Part shown: one piece after another, positions 22,501 through 31,499 of the stretch
How the letters are laid out: every line of letters starts with the position of its first letter
Position numbering within the stretch: the stretch's first letter is position 1
Notes under the pieces: generated by a model
What the model was told of the DNA's origin: nothing
The model's database searches: none
The model's input: only the letters and a program-made list of their open reading frames with translations
Position numbers and translations under genes: made by a program
Origin: Mesorhabditis belari
Lineage: Eukaryota; Nematoda; Chromadorea; Rhabditida; Rhabditidae
Assembly (NCBI GenBank): GCA_958450365.1
Contig: CAUEEP010000735.1
Coordinates: forward strand, 3,314,001-3,378,000
Length of the DNA: 64,000 nucleotides
Direction: 5' to 3'

Positions 22501-22639
22501 ACATGTTTTCTTTTTCAGCTCTAGTCTCCTCCATCTTCTCCATCTTCTCCATCGTCTCTCCAAACCACACATCATTTGGCATCTCTTTTTCCAAACGGCA
22601 AATCTTATAAATTTGATCATATTCTTCTCGTATTGGTGA
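16505..22639 (+). CDS. Cys-loop ligand-gated ion channel C
   Basis: Twelve exons in consistent phase: 16505-16580, 17317-17427, 17629-17690, 17728-17772, 18309-18418, 18487-18601, 19278-19397, 19594-19677, 20330-20467, 21160-21253, 21299-21407, 22519-22639 (1185 nt, 394 aa). Signal peptide is MLLLFILFLSYSFAQ. The ligand domain has WIDPRLAWDPAKFGGI, NGSVSILRKYYAESTC and IGDFPFDHEIC, giving C-X14-C (Cys169-Cys184), one residue more than the usual X13. M1 follows RREPHFYIYVIV. M2 reads LTSLMSIAVLLQIV and is preceded by Ile-Lys, not by an acidic residue plus Lys. M3 is near 320-345 and M4 ends at the stop (NLINLIIFFSYW). The M3-M4 loop is very short. No vicinal cysteines were seen in loop C. Ligand and selectivity are unknown. 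AATAAA at about 22673 fits the 3' end. Confidence 0.87.
16803..17270. repeat. 26-bp minisatellite in intron 1 of gene C
   Basis: About 18 near-perfect copies of a 26-bp unit built from GGCCAGGCCAGACTCAAGG lie between the signal-peptide exon and exon 2. Because 26 is not a multiple of 3, the array is open in a frame that repeats every 78 bp. The resulting 162-codon open frame is an artefact. The homologous intron of A2 lacks the array. Confidence 0.95.
17430..18300. repeat. Gene C box-repeat units around exons 3-5
   Basis: Boxes lie at about 17443 and 17588 (GTGACATCCAG type) and about 17905, 18050 and 18200 (TTAGATAGTGTGACTTCCAG type). Both unit families also occur in A2. Exons 3 and 4 sit between them. 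Confidence 0.8.
18650..19260. repeat. Gene C intron 6 box-repeat array
   Basis: Boxes lie near 18672 (reverse), 18815, 18960 and 19105, with CTACCGTAACCGACAT in each unit. 18727-19234 is copied at 1-509. Confidence 0.85.
19700..20329. repeat. Gene C intron 8 array, exact 142-bp period
   Basis: TCTGGAACTCACAC-type boxes start at 19724, 19866, 20008, 20150 and 20292, exactly 142 bp apart. Units contain CGAGTTGAAGTC and AAGAATAATTTCCAAGAAAA. The same family reappears after gene D (30025-30451), also with exact 142 bp spacing. Confidence 0.92.
20550..21055. repeat. Two GGNCCA-type hexamer arrays in gene C intron 9
   Basis: 20550-20705 and 20850-21050 are irregular six-base repeats (CCAGGG, CCAGGT, CCAATG). 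They give long open frames of alternating residues on both strands, which are not genes. The two arrays are separated by a partly duplicated spacer containing AGAGTGGCTTGG. Confidence 0.9.
21440..21985. repeat. Gene C intron 11 array, exact 140-bp period
   Basis: GTGACATCCAG boxes start at 21475, 21615, 21755 and 21895, exactly 140 bp apart. Units contain GGGTACGGTA and CTTTTAGCAAAC, as in the arrays at 8112 and 17430. Confidence 0.92.
22150..22440. repeat. Small inverted-repeat element in gene C intron 11
   Basis: AGCTCAAATTTCTCGGTGTT near 22300 pairs with an inverted copy near 22405-22435 (AACACCGAGATATTTGAGCT). A diverged direct copy of the left arm lies near 22155-22220. It looks like a MITE fragment; no transposase is present. 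Confidence 0.55.
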
Positions 22640-22679
22640 CTGAATATAGATTCATTCAATTTTCTCATACAAATAAAAA

Positions 22680-23145
22680 AATGACAGTTAAACTTTGTTG
22701 TGACTTCCAGAATCACCAAAAATATCGACTAAATGCGGATTCGATAATTTTAAGCAAACTTTTTCAAGCCAAGCCTTATGCTAGCTACAGTAAAAAGGTT
22801 CAGTTACAATAAAAAGGTTTAAATTTCAAGCTTAATCTTTGTTGTGACTTCCAGAATCACCGAAAATATCGACTAAATTGAAATTCGATAATTTTAAGCA
22901 AACTTTTCCACTACCAAGTCCTACATGGCCCTTGTACTGATTTCAGTTACAGTAAAAAGGTTTAAATTTCAAGCTTAATCTTTGTTGTGACTTCCAGAAT
23001 CACCAAAAATATCGACTAAATGGCGATTCGATAATTCTAAACAAACTTTTCCACCACCAACTCCTACATGAGTCTCAATTTTGACTTTTTCAGTCTAAAA
23101 GGTCAAAATTTTCAGCTTAATCTTTGCTGTGCGTTCCAGAATAGC
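22680..23145. repeat. C-D spacer box-repeat array
   Basis: Boxes GTGACTTCCAG start at 22700, 22844, 22987 and 23129 (144, 143 and 142 bp apart). Units share CAGAATCACCAAAAATATCG and AATTTCAAGCTTAATCTTTG. The array reaches to about 150 bp before the start of gene D. Confidence 0.9.
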
Positions 23146-23289
23146 GAAAAAATCATAAAAGAACAGAAACTAGATGATTCTATAGGGGAAAAGTCGGGGG
23201 TGAGCAAACTTTGGAATTTGAGATGTTTGGGGAAAGGAAAAGTTGATTCGAAAACATTTCCCCAATTGGGTGCGCACTCAAAAAAGGTA

Positions 23290-26200
23290 ATGGTTGAAGG
23301 TTTTTCTCTTAAACTCCTTAATATCTATTCTTTTTTCTTTATTTTAAAATCTCTACAAAGCGAACGTTTACATTTGGAAAACTCGAATATTACAGGTTTT
23401 AAAAATCGCAATTTTTTTTTATTAAATTTAAATTTCAGACAATTATGCAAATTTTCTAATCAATTCCGATCGATTATTTCAATTTTTGTTTATTGCAAAT
23501 AATTATACAAAGGAATTATCACCGATTTATGTTAGAGGCTCGAAAGGTCAGTTCGAAGAGATTGAGGAATGGTTGAGGAATGGTTGAGGAATGGTTGAGG
23601 AATGGTTGAGGAATGGTTGAGGAATGGTTGAGGAATGGTTGGGGAATGATTGAGAAGAGACAGGTTGAGGAATGGTTGAGGAATGGTTGAGGAATGGTTG
23701 AGGAATGGTTGAGGAATGGTTGCGAAAGGTTGAGGAATGGTTGAGAAGAGACAGGTTGAGATGCTTTGAATTTCATTGGATAGAGGAGAGTTTGACGCAT
23801 CGAATGAAACCAAAAACAGCTCAATTGATAAATTGTGCGTCGAGAAAAACGCAAAATGCTTCTGGCAAGGCACTCACAATGTATTTGAATGACTCAAAAG
23901 TCATTCTGAGTATAGGTGTGACGCAGGGCAATTCCCGGTCGCGAATCACGGACTAGCACAGGCCTACGATCTATTCCACGCATTTTACCATCCCCTAGAC
24001 TTAGACTTAGACTTAGGCTTAGTTCTGGAACGCACACTAGCTAATGGAGAGGTTTTTCTCTGTAGAACATAACAATTTTGGTTGGTTCAATTACGCAATT
24101 CTGAGTTCATCAAGAAAAGTTCTTGAATTTGGCTGGATTTTGAAAAAAGTTTTATTGGCATTTGTGTTCTGGAACGCACACTAGCTACTGGATAAGTTTC
24201 AACTGTAGGACGTAAAAATTGACTGGTTCAGTTACGCAATTTTGAGTTCGCTAAGAAAAGTTCTTGAATTTGGCTGGATTTTGAAAAGTGTTTTGTTGAG
24301 ACTTGCATTCTGGAACCCACACTAGCTACTGGATAAGTTTCAACTGTAGTACACAAAAATTTTGGTTGGTTCAATTACGCAATTTTGAGTTCGCTAAGGA
24401 AAGTTCTTGAATTTGGCTGGATTTTGAAAAAAGTTTTATTGGCATTTGTGTTCTGGAACGCACACTAGCTACTGGATAATATTCATGTAACAAAATGATC
24501 TTTCAGATTTAAATTCGACATTTCCCCGTTTCAACGTGATAATTAACTTGAACTTCGTAAAACTTCTTGACGTTGTTAGTAATGAAATGGAATGGATAAA
24601 AGAAAGAGAAATTTCAGGACGAAGAACAACAAATGTTCACTTGTTTAAGCGAATTTTTAATGGTTTATCGAAATTTTGAATTTTTAAAAAAAATTTAGAC
24701 TTGGACGGATCCAAGGCTGGCTTGGAATCCAGAACAATTCGATCGAATTGATGAAATTTTCGTGAATCCTGCAGAACTTTGGCAACCTGAAGACAATTTG
24801 TACAATAGGTAAGCAAAAAAGAAAAGCAAAAAAGCAAAAAAGGTTGGTTCAGTTACGCAATGCTGAGTTCGCTAAGAAAAGTTCTTGATTTTGATTGAAT
24901 TTTGAAAAAAGTTTTGTTGAGACTTGCATTCTGGAACTCACACTAGCTACTGGATAAGTTTTACCTGTATAACTTTCAATTTTGGTTGGTTCAATTACGC
25001 AATTCTGAGTTCATCAAGGAAAGTTCTTGAATTTGGCTGGATTTTGAAAAAAGTTTTGTCGAAACTTGCCTTCTGGAACGCACACTAGCTAATGCATAAA
25101 TTTTTCCCGTAAAACATTGCAATTTTGGTTGGCTCAATTACGCAATTCTGAGTTCACTGAGAAAAGTTCTTGATTTTGATTGAATTTTGAAAAAAGTTTT
25201 GTTGAGACTTGCATTCTGGAACTCACACTAGCTACTGGATAAGTTTCAACTGTAGAACTTCCAATTTTGGTTGGTTCAATTACGCAATTCTGAGTTCGCT
25301 AAGAAAAGTTCTTGAATTTGGCTGGATTTGGAAAAAAGTTTTGTTGAGACTTGCGTTCTGGAACGCACACTAGCTACTGGATAAGTTTCAACTGTAGAAT
25401 CTAAAAATTGACTGGTTCACTTACGCAATTCTGAGTTCTCTAAGAAAAGTTCTTGATTTTGATTGAATTTTAAAAAAACTTTTGTCGAAACCTGCGTTCT
25501 GGAACGCACACTAGCTAATGGAAAGGTTTTGAGTGAAGAATAATGATTTCTTTTCAGCGCAACAATCAAAGAAGTCTATCCACCCGAGATTAAAACGGCA
25601 AAGATCAAATCATCAGGAAAAGTGTCACTTCTGCGGAAACAATATCTCGAGAGTTACTGCTGGATGGAGGATGTGAGCGGGGGAAATTCTTTAGCTCTTT
25701 TGTAAACGCTGTCTTTCTAGCGCGCTCAATCTTGTGCACTAGAAAGGCCGGGTTTCCAGAGGTTTTAAGCACAAAGTACTCTAAGTACACAAAGTACAAA
25801 GTACTCTAACAGTTCAGATCGGGGTTTTCCCTTTTGATCACGAGATTTGCAGTCTCTTTTTCATGGTTTATTCTTATGATTATTTCGATGTCTCGATCAC
25901 AGTCAGCTGCAATTCTTTTGATTTTGGCGAATTTGCGGCAAGTTATTTACTGATTCACTGTTCTGGATGCGAGAAAGTCTATAGCAATCTATAGGAGGCT
26001 ATAGGAGTCTATAGGAGTCTATAGGAGTCTATAGGAGGCTATAGGAGGCTATTGCAGTCTATAGGAGTCTATGGGAGTCTATAGGAGTCTTTAGCAGTCT
26101 GTAGCAGTCTAGAGGAGGCTATTGGAGTCTATAGGAGTCTATAGCAGTCTATAGCCGTCTATAGCAGTTTATAGGAGTCTATAGCAGTCTATAGAAGTCT

Positions 26201-29200
26201 GTAGCAGTCTAGGGCAGTCTAGAGCAGTCCATAGGAGTCTATAGGAGTCTATGACAGTCTATAGAAGTCTGTAGCAGTCTATATCGGTCTATAGCGGTCT
26301 ATAGGAGTCTATGGCAATCTATAGCAGTCTATAGAAGTCTATAGGAGTCTATAGAAGTCTGTAGCAGTCTATAGGCGCAGTCTATAGCAGTCTATAGGAG
26401 TCTATAGCAGTCTATAGCAATTTATAGCAAACTATAGCAATCGTAATTTCCATTCAAGAATCACTGCTAACCGCCAATTTACAATCATCACCTATTTAGG
26501 GGAATAGTGAATGGTATGCTGAGAATATCACGTGTAAATTAGAATTCTACGATGATGGAGAATATGCGAAAGCTTACGAATCGGTTAGTTTTGTACATTG
26601 GCACATTGAAATCTCGAAACTTCTTACACAGCAGTGAGCGCCAGAAAAGGTGCGTTTCCATTTAGCGCAAAGTGCATCCAAAACTTGTTCATTATATAGT
26701 GTGCCTTCCAGGATGCAAACTTTGTTAGACAAGTATAGCAAAAGTAGCCATTCTAGCCCTGTTTTCTTAGTGAACTCCTTCGTGCACCAGAAGAGCTTTG
26801 TTTACACGTGAACAAAATGCCCCAAATTTGTTCATTAGATAGTGTGCGTTCCAGAATGCAATCTTTATTAGATAAGTATATTAAAAATAGCCATTCTAAG
26901 CGATGTTTTCTTAGAGAACTCCTTCATGCACTAGTGTGCTTACAAATTTTGAGCACAAAGTAAGCTCAAAACTTATTCATTGTATTCTGTGCCTTCCAGG
27001 ATGCATCTAAGACAACTGAAATTTCAAATTCTAGGCAGAATTCAATCTTTTCCTCCGTCGTCAACCAAATTTCTATCTTTTCGTGATTGTTTTACCATGT
27101 TTTTTCTTAACTCTTCTATCAGTGGGCGGATTATTTTTCAGCAAAAATCGAATGGAGACTCAATTGGATAAAGTAAATACAGTAATCTAAAAGAATTCTA
27201 TCAAATCTTGTAGATAATGTTGGGTCTATCAAGTCTAATGTCAATAGCTGTTTTGTTGGATATTGTTGGAGAGGCGATTCCAAGAAATCAAACGTTTCCA
27301 TTGATCGGTGGGAATCGGAAGTGGATCGGAATTGGATCGGAATTGGATCGGAATTGGATCGGAACATTGGAATCGGATCAGCTCAGCTCAAAAGCTCGAA
27401 TCCTTCCGATCGAATCTTTTATTTGGTCCTAAATGTTCTCGAAGTCAAGATGTAAAAGTTGAATCAACTTAAGGTCACTTTTATTATGTGACTGAGATTT
27501 ATTACTGAAGTTATAGACTGAAATCGTCTACAACTCAAGATCTAAGAGTTGAATCAACTTAAGGTCACTTTTATTAGAATCTACATTAAATTTGAGTAAA
27601 GAAATATAGAATTTGTTTTATAGACTTACCGATAAAAACATCGAGAAAATTGGAGTCAAAGTCTAGATAAGTGTTTACCTTATTTTGAAGTTCTTTACCG
27701 CATTTGCCCCATTTCCCCATTTCCCCATTTCCCCATTTCCCCATTTCCCCATTTCCCCATTTCCCCATTTCCCCATTTCCCCATTTCCCCATTTCCCCAT
27801 TTCCCCATTTCCCCATTTCCCCATTTCCCCATTTCCCCATTTCCCCATTTCCCCATTTCCCCATTTCCCCATTTCCCCATTTCCCCATTTCCCCATTTCC
27901 CCATTTCCCCATTTCCCCATTTCCCCATTTCCCCATTTCCCCATTTCCCCATTTCCCCATTTCCCCATTTCCCCATTTCCCCATTTCCCCATTTCCCCAT
28001 TTCCCCATTTCCCCATTTCCCCATTTACCCATTTACCCATTTACCCATTTACCCATTTACCCATTTACCCATTTACCCATTTACCCATTTACCCATTTAC
28101 CCATTTACCCATTTACCCATTTACCCATTTACCCATTTACCCATTTACCCATTTACCCATTTACCCATTTACCCATTTACCCATTTACCCATTTACCCAT
28201 TTACCCATTTACCCATTTACCCATTTACCCATTTACCCATTTACCCATTTACCTTAGGTTACCCCATACCTAGCCCAATTGGACCAAATAAAAGCTTTGT
28301 AAAATAAAAGCCGATTCCCATGTTACGATAAAGTTTCTCTATTGGGGCGGTTATAACCGACAAGTACCAATAATAATAAGCTACTTGTCGGTTATACATC
28401 CACAAAGACTCATCTCGGTCAAGCATCCCCATGCTAGTCTTCTCGGTTATCGATTTTCGTTTGACTGATTGACTGATCGTCTGGTTAACTGATCGTCTGG
28501 TTAACTGATCGACTGGTTCACTGGTCGGTTGATCGACCGATCACTTGAGAGGGGTACTTGTCGGTTATACATCCACAAAGACTCAACTCAACTTAAGCAA
28601 GAAGTTGACAACTTGTCCTCACATCTGAGCGGTGATAGTAAAGTAGAGTACTCGTCTGAAGTGAGTTGATCAGTCGATCAGTCGATCAGAACGAAAATCG
28701 TTATTGGCTAAAACTATTAAACCAGATAGAATAGTTAGATCTCCCAATCTGTGAGGAGGATAGAGGATACCCACAACTCTAATTTATTGCCATATACGAT
28801 AACAAAGAAGCAAACTTCTATCTAACAAAGAAATGCCTGAAGTAGAGTGCTTCTGAAGTGATCAGTCAAACGAAAATCGATAACTGAGAAGATGGGGATG
28901 ACTAGAGTTCAGCTCGGTTAAGCAGCTTAACTGAGCCTGAGCCTGAGCAGCTTAAGCAGCCGGTTAAGCAGCTTAACCGGCTTTAGTCTCTGTGGATTTA
29001 TAACCGACAAGTACCCTCTACTTTACAATACTTTAGCTATCAAGTCTAGTTGTTCAAGAATAGTTTTCCTTAACTTCTTCAGGGATTTACATCACTGTTT
29101 GCGTCTCGATTATTGCCGTTGGATGCGTGATTTTGTTGTGGATGCCATTCGTGAAAGATTTACCACTTCAAGAGATTAAAAAGAAAAAGTAAGGGAAAAT

Positions 29201-29900
29201 TGATTCAAAATTGATTTAAAAGATTTAAAATTGATTTAAAAGATTCAAAAGATTCAAAATTGATTCAAATTGGTTCAAATTGGTTCAAATTGATTCTAAT
29301 TGATTCTAATTGATTCTAATTGGTTCAAATTGGTTCTAATTGGTTCTAATTGATTCTAATTGGTTCAAATTGATTCTAATTGATTCTAATTGATTCTAAT
29401 TGATTCTAATTGGTTCTAATTGGTTCTAATTGGTTCAAATTGATTCTAATTGATTCTTATTGATCCAAAATTGATTCAAAATGATTAAAATTGATTCTAA
29501 TTGATTCTAATTGGTTCTAATTGGTTCTAATTGGTTCAAATTGATTCTAATTGATTCTAATTGGTTCTAATTGGTTCTAATTGATTCTAATTGATTCTAA
29601 TTGATTCTAATTGATTCTAATTGATTCTTATTGATCCAAAATTGATTCAAAATGATTAAAATTGATTCTAATTGATTAAAATTCATTAAAATTCATTAAA
29701 ATTCATTCAAAACTAAACAAATAACAATCCTAATTCATTGGAAATGAAGCTTCCGCCAACGAGGCCTTTTCAGCTTCCTCCAACGAATCCTATCCATAAT
29801 CTCCCGACCGAACATCATTTTACTCGGAATCTTTCAAGGATTAAACGTCATCAATATCATTGTTTTCTTCTCGTTTTGGCGAACAGATCGTATAAAATGA
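23290..29900 (+). CDS. Cys-loop ligand-gated ion channel D
   Basis: Twelve exons in phase: 23290-23395, 23439-23546, 24507-24574, 24618-24662, 24699-24808, 25558-25672, 25818-25937, 26500-26583, 27035-27172, 27214-27307, 29083-29188, 29774-29900 (1221 nt, 406 aa). The first exon has a hydrophobic signal segment (LLNIYSFFFILKSL). The ligand domain has WTDPRLAWNPEQFDRIDEIF and IGVFPFDHEIC with a C-X14-C loop (Cys180-Cys195). M1 follows LRRQPNFYLFVIV, M2 is LSSLMSIAVLLDIV with LDK just before it, M3 is near 330-355, and M4 ends INIIVFFSFW before a short basic tail. The intron after 25937 starts with GC. The M2-M3 intron (27308-29082) is swollen by satellites and a foldback element. AATAAA near 29922 fits the 3' end. 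It is a paralogue of gene C, probably a cation channel (inference). Confidence 0.87.
23560..23757. repeat. 11-bp minisatellite (TTGAGGAATGG) in gene D intron 2
   Basis: About 16 units of TTGAGGAATGG are interrupted twice by TTGAGAAGAGACAGG. Long open frames on the minus strand (repeated Pro-Phe-Leu-Asn-His) are artefacts of the repeat. Confidence 0.92.
24010..24500. repeat. Gene D intron 2 box-repeat array
   Basis: Reverse boxes (TCTGGAACGCACAC) start at 24024, 24168, 24309 and 24452, spaced 144, 141 and 143 bp. Units contain GGTTCAATTACGCAATT and AAGTTCTTGAATTTGGCTGG. Read in reverse, the box flank AACTTATCCAGTAGCTAG resembles AACTTATCCATTAGATAG of the forward family, so the two families share ancestry. 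Confidence 0.92.
24840..25550. repeat. Gene D intron 5 box-repeat array
   Basis: Boxes start at 24930, 25073, 25215, 25357 and 25498, spaced 143, 142, 142 and 141 bp. Unit sequence is as in 24010-24500, so the same family was amplified separately on either side of exons 3-5. Confidence 0.92.
25975..26440. repeat. 10-bp minisatellite (TCTATAGGAG/TCTATAGCAG)
   Basis: About 45 degenerate 10-bp units fill the intron after the GC donor at 25938. The period is close to one helical turn. Confidence 0.92.
26640..27005. repeat. Gene D intron 8 box-repeat array
   Basis: Boxes lie near 26705, 26850 and 26990, in units with TTTGTTAGACAAGTATAGCAA and CTTAGAGAACTCCTTC. This is the family also seen at 8930, 17870, 58440 and 62710. 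Confidence 0.85.
27703..28256. repeat. 8-bp satellite, (CCCCATTT)n then (ACCCATTT)n
   Basis: About 40 perfect CCCCATTT units run to about 28026, then about 29 perfect ACCCATTT units, with a single sharp switch. The minus strand carries runs of G4 or G3 every 8 bases and could form G-quadruplexes. Long open frames in several readings are artefacts, since 8 is not a multiple of 3. The array lies in the M2-M3 intron of gene D. Confidence 0.97.
28340..29018. mobile_element. Foldback element with long inverted arms
   Basis: GTACTTGTCGGTTATACATC at about 28553 pairs with the inverse near 29000 (TATAACCGACAAGTACCC). CTCGGTTATCGATTTTCGTT near 28440 pairs with the inverse near 28860-28880. A short hairpin of the same ends lies at 28345-28400. 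No protein is encoded and no clear target duplication was found. Confidence 0.6.
29215..29700. repeat. 10-bp minisatellite (TGATTCTAAT) in the last intron of gene D
   Basis: About 48 units of TGATTCTAAT, TGGTTCTAAT or TGGTTCAAAT lie between the M3 and M4 exons. Confidence 0.92.
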
Positions 29901-29999
29901 CGGTAGCCATTCCTTGACAATAAAAAATTCAAATTTTAAATTTTCTTAAAGTTTTTTTGGAGTTGAAGTTTGAGTTAAATAAATTTTTGCATAAACCAC

Positions 30000-30530
30000 A
30001 CTAATTTCCAAGAAAATCCTTTGTTCTGGAACTCACACTATGTGTCTAAACCGAATTTCCAGAATAAATTTGCATTTAAAATCCGATAGAATTGTCGAGT
30101 TGAAGTCTCAAGGAAATTTGCATATTCGAAGCTTAAACAAGAATAATTTCCAAGAAAATCCTTTGTTCTGGAACTCACACAATGCATCTAAACCGAATTT
30201 CCTTAAGAAATTTGCATTTAAAATCTGATATAACCATCGAGTTGAAGTCTCAAGGGAATTTGCATATTCGAAGCGTAAACAAGAAAAATTTCTATGAAAA
30301 TCTTCTAATCTGGAACTCACACAATGCATCTAAACGGAATTTCCATAAGAAATTTGCATTTAAAATCTGATAGAACCATCGAGTTGAAGCCTCAAGGAAA
30401 TTAGCATACTTGAAACGTAAACAAGAATGATTTCCAAGAAAATCCTTTATTCTGGAACTCACACAATGCATCTAAACCGTTCCAGAACCAATTCACATTC
30501 AAGTAAATCCGATAGAATCGTCGATCGTTA
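30000..30530. repeat. Box-repeat array after gene D, exact 142-bp period
   Basis: TCTGGAACTCACAC boxes start at 30025, 30167, 30309 and 30451, exactly 142 bp apart. They belong to the same unit family as gene C intron 8. This copy is intergenic, so location in an intron is not required. Confidence 0.92.
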
Positions 30531-30599
30531 ACAATAAAAAATTCAAATTTTAAATTTTCTTGAAATTTGAGTTAAATAAATTTTTGCATAAACCACACT

Positions 30600-31499
30600 A
30601 ATTTTGTTTTCTAAAAACCTTTTGTGACTTCCAGATAACCCAAAAATTTTATTTGATTCATAAAATTTGATTCTTGACGATCACTATTGGAGTCGATTTT
30701 TGATCGAATGTCATTTCCTTTGATGCTTACTCTAAAATAGACAAGAAAAGAAGCTTTTTGGCTTATCTGGAACGCACAGCATATTTTTAATCGAAAAAAA
30801 TGAAGCTAGAGAATTCTAGAGTAAAAAGCTTACAATTGCTGGAGGTAGTCATAAAGTCTACAGTAGTCTATAGTACTCAAATTGTGACAGAAAGTCTGTT
30901 GTGCGTTCCAGATTGATCAAAAATCTTCTTTTCATAAAGCCTACATGTTTTCAAGTCTACTTTATAGTCGGTTTATGTTCTTTTTCAAATGGGGTGATCT
31001 CTGTCTTGAAAAGATCAGTCAGAGAATCGAATTGTTGTTGCTTTTCCTCTCTAAATCTCTTCACTCATCCATTTTTTCGTTTTCTGTGCATTTTCTTCTT
31101 TCTACAGCTGTATTTGTGAAAAGAAAGCGGTGAAATGATTGATTTTTTTGGATGTTTCCTTTAGCTTTTATATATTTAAAGCTTTTTAAAAGATATTCAG
31201 TTATTTATTGATATAACTTATATGTTTATTGATAACTTTGTAATTGTTTATTGATATATTGATGTTTTTTGATATAACTTATATATTTAAAGCTTTTTAA
31301 AAGATATTCAATTGTTTATTGATATAATTTTCTATATTTATTGATATATTTCTTCAATTTTCAAAGAATCTTTCAAATCTATTTTCATTTTTTTCGCTTT
31401 CTTTTATTTAATTAAAAGTTTAAGCTCTTCAAATTCTATTATTTCGTTTTCTATTGTTTTCTATCTTTTTACAAACAATAACTTTATTTACCTTTTAGA
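30600..31499. other. Spacer before bca-1
   Basis: Three more boxes (about 30628, 30770 and 30903) occur. The rest is AT-rich with several GATATA(A)CTTATAT-like repeats at 31180-31340. An open frame near 30945-31133 shows no domain and no conserved splice context. The stretch ends with TTACCTTTTAG directly before the bca-1 start, which fits a spliced-leader acceptor. Confidence 0.6.

Noticed and set aside
22213..22719. 168-codon minus-strand open frame
   Set aside because: Antisense to the M4 exon of channel C and its intron; no domain.
23519..23873. Two minus-strand open frames of about 110 codons
   Set aside because: Product of the 11-bp TTGAGGAATGG minisatellite in an intron of channel D.
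25975..26440. Possible CRISPR-like regular array
   Set aside because: Units are contiguous 10-mers without spacers, in a nuclear nematode intron.
27586..28273. Long open frames of Phe-Pro-His-Ile-type and Met-Gly-Lys-Trp-type repeats on both strands
   Set aside because: Generated by the 8-bp satellite, which lacks stops in several frames; no start context or splice sites.
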